Positions 60,171 to 64,000 of a stretch of DNA of 64,000 nt are shown here, piece by piece. Within the stretch, counting starts at the first letter, position 1. Each line of letters begins with the position of its first letter. The notes under the pieces are model-generated. The model saw nothing but the letters and a program-made list of their open reading frames with translations. It searched no databases and was not told where the DNA came from. A program made the translations under genes and the position numbers. Source of the DNA: an uncultured Methanomassiliicoccus sp. (GTDB lineage: Archaea > Thermoplasmatota > Thermoplasmata > Methanomassiliicoccales > Methanomassiliicoccaceae); contig CAJKXZ010000003.1 of assembly GCA_905203995.1 (NCBI GenBank), positions 62,001 through 126,000 of the forward strand. The letters run 5' to 3'.

Positions 60171-60820
60171 ATGAGTTTAAGTAGAGAGGAACTGCTTGAC
60201 AAATTGGCTGATGCCGTAGTAAGAGGAAAAGTCGACCAGGCAAAAGAAGGCGCCCAGGAAGTCCTTGCGGGGGGGGGGGTCTAACCGCTCTCGAAGCAAT
60301 CAACGATGGGCTTGTTAAAGGAATGTCAATTGTGGGTGACAAGTATGCTGCCCATGAGGTGTATCTGCCTCAAGTTTTGATGTCTGCACATACGATGTAT
60401 GGCGGACTTGATATTTTGCTGCCAGCTATCCCGAAGTCGGATGTAGAAAGCAGAAAGAAGTGTCTCATTGCCGTAGTTGAAGGCGATGTCCACGATATTG
60501 GTAAAAACATCGTTAAGACGATGATTACCGCCTCTGGTTTTGATGTTAACGATCTCGGCAAAGACGTCCCGATTCAGAAAATTGTGGAGACTGCCGAAGC
60601 CGATCAAACCAACGTCGTCGCGATGAGCACCTTAATGACGCCGACCATGGATGGCATGAAAGCAGCCATTGACGGTTTAGTCGAAAGTGGATATCGTGCT
60701 AAATGCAAAGTAATCATTGGCGGCGCACCAACTTCCCCGTCTTTCGCGGAAACGATTGGTGCCGATTATCGGGGCGCTAATGCGCAGGATGGCGCCGCTT
60801 ACCTGAAAGAGGTGTTATGA
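60171..60820 (+). CDS. Methyltransferase corrinoid protein, frame broken at an 11-G run
   Basis: ATG 60171 has a GGGGG ribosome site. The frame reads MSLSREELLDKLADAVVRGK for 37 codons, then stops (TAA 60282) after a run of eleven G (60269-60279). One extra G, or two fewer, restores LTALEAINDGLVKGMSIVGD and a normal ~216-aa corrinoid protein of the MtmC/MtbC/MttC/MtaC group. The B12 domain has EGDVHDIGKNIV (axial-ligand D-x-H-x-x-G), STLMTPTMDGM and GGAPTSPSFAETIGAD. Such proteins carry the methyl group between a substrate-specific methyltransferase and a CoM methyltransferase. The break may be a sequencing error, phase variation or a real mutation; everything downstream is intact. Confidence 0.82.
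60269..60279 (+). repeat. Homopolymer G11 tract in corrinoid gene
   Basis: Eleven consecutive G inside codons 33-37 of the corrinoid gene; the only such G run I noticed in the window. Length 9 or 12 keeps the frame open, 11 closes it. Confidence 0.9.
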
Positions 60821-61908
60821 TGGCTGCTGAGATGTCACATATTGAAAGGGCATCAGCAGCATTAGCCAACCAGGAAGTCGACCGCTTAACCATTTATCCT
60901 ATCGCCTGCGGAGTTTGTCGAAAGCTCATCGGTGACGGGAAAGTAACTTACCGGGAGTGGGTAAACGATCCCAAACTCTTTGCTCAGGCCTTTATCGAGG
61001 GGCAGAAATATTTTGACCTGGACTTCGCCATCGGTTTGATGGATCTTTCGGTCATGGCCGGAGATTTAGGCGCCGGAGTCCGTATGGATGAACAGAACAC
61101 GCCTTTCGTAGAGAAACACATCATCAATGACATCGAAGACTATGAGAAGCTGGAAGTCCCGGATATTAAGAAAGGTAGATCAGCCGTTCTTTTAGAGGGT
61201 ACCAAAATCTTTGCTGATGCCCTCAATGGCGAAGTGATCACGGCTGGTTTCATCGAAGGCCCCCTGCTCGCTTTATCGCAAACTGCTGGTGCGGAAAGGA
61301 TGTTTATGGATATCTTTACCAATCCTTCCGCTGTGCACAAGGCCTTAGAGGTCATGACTGAGTATGATGCACAGATGGTCGAAGGCTTTGCAAAAACCGG
61401 TGTTAATGGACTTTGCTGGGACTATCTCTGGGGAAACTATGCTTGCTTAGGTGATGCGGAATATCACGAATTTGAAGCCGACAAATACGCTTCTAAACTA
61501 AACAAGCTGACTGTCGACAGCGGTATGGCGATGTGCATTCACAACTGTGCGGATCTGCCCCATTTGAACACGCAGATCAAAGAGTTCAAACCCTCCATTT
61601 ACTCCATGGCCTACTATCCCTTAATCAGCGAATCACCCTCCGCAACTCAGGTCATTGAGCAAGGCTATGCTGACAACTGTTTAGTTGCCGGCCAGGTCGA
61701 TCCGCAGGTGTTCATCAGGTCTTCGGCAGAAGATGTAGCGAAAATCACTAAAAATCTCTGCCAGGAAGTTAAAACGGCCTTGTGCAAACGCGGCCTGAAA
61801 TCCAGCTACTGTATTGCCAGCGGTTGTGAAATTCCGCCGGATATCAACTGCAAACTGGAAAATATCAAGGCCATGGTGGATACTGCAAAAGTGGAAGGAC
61901 GCATGTAA
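60817..61908 (+). CDS. UroD-family corrinoid:CoM methyltransferase (MtaA/MtbA-like)
   Basis: 363 aa. A uroporphyrinogen-decarboxylase-fold protein with the zinc ligands of MtaA/MtbA: H242-x-C244 in MCIHNCADL and C337 in ASGCEIPPD. These enzymes move the methyl group from the corrinoid protein to coenzyme M for methanogenesis. The substrate of the partner methyltransferase cannot be read from it, and a substrate-specific MtxB is not seen in the window. Starts in the corrinoid stop (ATGA), either at 60817 or the next Met. Confidence 0.82.
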   Translation: MMAAEMSHIERASAALANQEVDRLTIYPIACGVCRKLIGDGKVTYREWVNDPKLFAQAFIEGQKYFDLDFAIGLMDLSVMAGDLGAGVRMDEQNTPFVEKHIINDIEDYEKLEVPDIKKGRSAVLLEGTKIFADALNGEVITAGFIEGPLLALSQTAGAERMFMDIFTNPSAVHKALEVMTEYDAQMVEGFAKTGVNGLCWDYLWGNYACLGDAEYHEFEADKYASKLNKLTVDSGMAMCIHNCADLPHLNTQIKEFKPSIYSMAYYPLISESPSATQVIEQGYADNCLVAGQVDPQVFIRSSAEDVAKITKNLCQEVKTALCKRGLKSSYCIASGCEIPPDINCKLENIKAMVDTAKVEGRM

Positions 61909-61991
61909 GCACCCTTACCCTTCAAACCTTTTTTTTAATTTTTTTTAATATCAAACATGAAGTATCGATAGCGAAGAAGGAGGGAAAACTG

Positions 61992-62306
61992 ATGAGTGAC
62001 GGCTTTTACGAATCAATGCGGCAGAAAGGTTTCTCCTACAACACGACTAGTTCTATCCGGAAATTTAAATGCCCGTATTGTGGATTTGAATTTTCTCTAG
62101 TTTATGCGCGGATGTTTGCCTGTCAGGGCTGTTCGGAAGCTAATAAGGACTGTCCTAAAGTGCGTTGTGCAAAATGTGACAGTGAATTCTGGATTAAAGA
62201 AATGCCAAACGTCCATAACAATTATCAGCAACGTGATCTCGCGCAGCATATCTCACAAATCGTAAAAAAGTATAACGAGGACATGGGTTATACCCATAAT
62301 CGGTGA
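61992..62306 (+). CDS. Zinc-ribbon protein
   Basis: 104 aa. Three Cys pairs KCPYCGF, ACQGCSE and CAKCDSEFW plus a lone DCP form one or two zinc ribbons in residues 25-75; the C-terminal third is helical. GAAGGAGGGAAAACTG gives an excellent ribosome site. Lies between the methyltransferase and hydantoinase-family genes, 6 bp before the latter, so it likely belongs to the same operon; role unknown. Confidence 0.75.
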   Translation: MSDGFYESMRQKGFSYNTTSSIRKFKCPYCGFEFSLVYARMFACQGCSEANKDCPKVRCAKCDSEFWIKEMPNVHNNYQQRDLAQHISQIVKKYNEDMGYTHNR

Positions 62307-62311
62307 GGTTA

Positions 62312-64000
62312 ATGGAACTCGGGTTGGGTATCGATACTGGTGGAACATATACTGATGCAGTTTTATTAGATCTGGAGACAAACGAATTAATCTCCAAAGC
62401 TAAGGCCTTGACGACCAGAGATGATTTGGCCGTCGGCATTCGCAATTCTTTGGCGTTGTTTGACAAAGCGCTTCTGAAAAAAGTCAGCATGGTCTCTCTT
62501 TCTTCTACGCTTGCTACTAACTCGGTGGTGGAGGGGAAAGGCTGCCGGGTGGGAGTAATTTCAGTGGGCAGAGATTTTGATCGTTCAATTACTGCTGATG
62601 AATCTATTACAATTACCGGCGGGCATGATCTCAATGGTATTGAATTAGCACCGCTGGATCTGGAAACCGCTAAGAAATTTTTACTCTCACTGCCGAATAA
62701 AGTTGACAGTCTGGCAATTACCAGTTATCTAAGTGTAAGGAATCCTGAACACGAATTGGCGTTAAAGAAGCTGGCCAATGAGCTTTTAGATCTGCCAGTT
62801 GTCTGCGGGCATGAACTTTCATCGAGTTTAGGGTTTAATGAACGAACACTCACTTCAATCATGAATGCACGGTTAATTCCTATCATTAAAGAATTAATCA
62901 ATTCCATGAAATCGGTAATGAAGGAATATGAGATTAACGCGCCCTTGATGATTGTCAAAGGTGACGGTTCACTGATGAACGATGAGGTGGCTATTGAGCG
63001 GCCGGTGGAAACAATCATGTCGGGACCGGCAGCGAGTATGATCGGCGCTAAAACACTAACCGGTCTTAATGATGCTATTGTTATGGATATGGGCGGTACC
63101 ACTACCGACATTGGTATCTTGCGTAACGGTCAGCCGCGGCTTGAAAAAGAAGGGGCAATGATCGGCGGTAAAAGAACCAGGGTGACGGCCGCTGAAATTT
63201 ATACTTCTGGTATCGGCGGGGACAGCCGCATTGTCGTCAAAGGCGGAAAATTCTCCTTAACTTCGTTGCGGGTGATGCCGCTTTGTATCGCGGCTACTAA
63301 ATGGCCGCAGCTGTTACCGCGTCTGGAAGAGATTTCCCAAAGATGTTTCTTCTTTAATCTGGAAAGCATTAATGTGAATAATATTGTGCAGGATATTGAA
63401 TTCTTTATCAAAATAAAAGATATCAAAGATGCCCCCATCTCAGAGAATGATCGTAAATTCTTAGAGATCATTGCCCGTGAGCCCTATTCGCTCAGTGAAG
63501 CAGGCGCCTCTTTGAATCTCCATCCCTTTGCGTTTAATGTATCAAAGATGGAAGAACTGGGTATGGTCCAGCGTATTGGTTTAACGCCCACGGACATTCT
63601 CCATGCCGAAGGCAGTTACATCGAATATGAGCGGAAAGCTTCGGAATATGGTGTCAAACATCAGGCGTTGAAAATGAACCGTGAATACGAAGATTTCCTG
63701 GCCTTTGCTAAAGAAAAAGTAATCGAAAAATTGGGTGAAGAACTGCTTAAGAAACTCTTCTTAGAAAACATCGGCACTTTTGAGATGGATAAAGTCGCGC
63801 AGGATCTTGTTCGCAGAGCAATCAGCGGACCTTTAGCTGATGACTTCAACTGTGCCATTTCTCTGAACCTGCCGGTTATCGGCATCGGGGCACCGGTCGC
63901 TGCTTATTATCCGCAAATGGCGGAAAAGCTCAAGGCCCGCCTGCTGCTGCCTGAACATTCGGAAGTGGGAAACGCTATTGGCGCCGTAACCGGCAGTGTC
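62312..64000 (+). CDS. Hydantoinase/oxoprolinase family protein, partial
   Basis: 563 codons visible, running off the window. The N-terminal LGIDTGGTYTDAVLLD and VSLSSTLATNSVVEG, then IVMDMGGTTTDIGILRNG near residue 255 and IGGDSRIVVKGG, are the ASKHA-type ATP sites of HyuA-like proteins. Typical members open hydantoin or 5-oxoproline rings with ATP; close relatives also occur as uncharacterised ATPases beside methyltransferase genes. Here it follows a corrinoid protein and CoM methyltransferase, so it may liberate or prepare a methylated substrate, or energise the corrinoid; sequence does not decide. ATG 62312 follows GGTGAGGTTA. Confidence 0.8.
   Translation, partial: MELGLGIDTGGTYTDAVLLDLETNELISKAKALTTRDDLAVGIRNSLALFDKALLKKVSMVSLSSTLATNSVVEGKGCRVGVISVGRDFDRSITADESITITGGHDLNGIELAPLDLETAKKFLLSLPNKVDSLAITSYLSVRNPEHELALKKLANELLDLPVVCGHELSSSLGFNERTLTSIMNARLIPIIKELINSMKSVMKEYEINAPLMIVKGDGSLMNDEVAIERPVETIMSGPAASMIGAKTLTGLNDAIVMDMGGTTTDIGILRNGQPRLEKEGAMIGGKRTRVTAAEIYTSGIGGDSRIVVKGGKFSLTSLRVMPLCIAATKWPQLLPRLEEISQRCFFFNLESINVNNIVQDIEFFIKIKDIKDAPISENDRKFLEIIAREPYSLSEAGASLNLHPFAFNVSKMEELGMVQRIGLTPTDILHAEGSYIEYERKASEYGVKHQALKMNREYEDFLAFAKEKVIEKLGEELLKKLFLENIGTFEMDKVAQDLVRRAISGPLADDFNCAISLNLPVIGIGAPVAAYYPQMAEKLKARLLLPEHSEVGNAIGAVTGSV

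Overview
The window is from a methanogenic archaeon of the Thermoplasmata, most likely the order Methanomassiliicoccales. Six methanogenesis marker genes, archaeal ribosomal proteins in the euryarchaeal order, an archaeal RNase P RNA with its Rpp29 protein, Cbf5, an eIF2B-like protein, the archaeosine enzyme RaSEA and a corrinoid methyltransferase cluster all point there. None of roughly 70 intact genes ends in TAG, as expected in this order, where UAG can encode pyrrolysine. Composition is mixed (coding about half GC, spacers AT-rich), and several genes look leaderless, with a TATA box about 25-30 bp before the ATG.

Layout. 1-5811: a divergent unknown gene and a tightly overlapping mmp3-mmp6-mmp5-mmp15-mmp17-mmp7 operon (maturation or activation of methyl-coenzyme M reductase). 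6043-9705: flavodoxin, iron-sulfur flavoprotein, DUF123 protein, a candidate structured RNA (7775-7966) and a GlcD-type flavin oxidase. 9716-16243: copper ATPase with a divergent Lrp-type regulator, a HAD phosphatase, a second candidate structured RNA (13589-13814), trpB2 preceded by two TGTACA boxes, and an eIF2B-like gene. 16310-16785: RNase P RNA and tRNA-Leu(GAG). 16786-24477: sparse accessory region with a 23-bp tandem repeat, small membrane and hypothetical proteins, a DUF3089 hydrolase, a decayed acetyltransferase gene, a MATE/MarR unit with two palindromic operators, a GC-rich hairpin cluster and a small zinc-finger gene. 24478-28061: initiator tRNA and glpABC. 28143-31675: bacterial-type accessory genes (SRPBCC, MarR, nitroreductase, DUF1848, MagIII-like glycosylase, a small Cys protein).

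31759-43978: UDP-GlcNAc synthesis genes (glmU-like, glmS), a CDIN1/TPD-type nuclease, two membrane proteins, tyrS, class II ribonucleotide reductase, a ThiS/MoaD-like protein overlapping a flavin disulfide reductase, RaSEA and a DUF5611 gene. 44048-59767: the ribosomal superoperon from L3 to L15, including aIF1 and Rpp29, then secY, a DUF106/YidC-like protein, cmk and cbf5; a structured leader precedes L3. 60171-64000: a methyl-transfer cluster of corrinoid protein (frame broken at an 11-G run), UroD-family methyltransferase, zinc-ribbon protein and a hydantoinase/oxoprolinase-family protein running off the window.

The most interesting signals are the two unexplained multi-stem RNAs, the G11 frameshift in the corrinoid gene, the methyltransferase-hydantoinase pairing, the TRP-box-like operators at trpB2, the lack of TAG stops, and a possible non-AUG start on the DUF106 gene.
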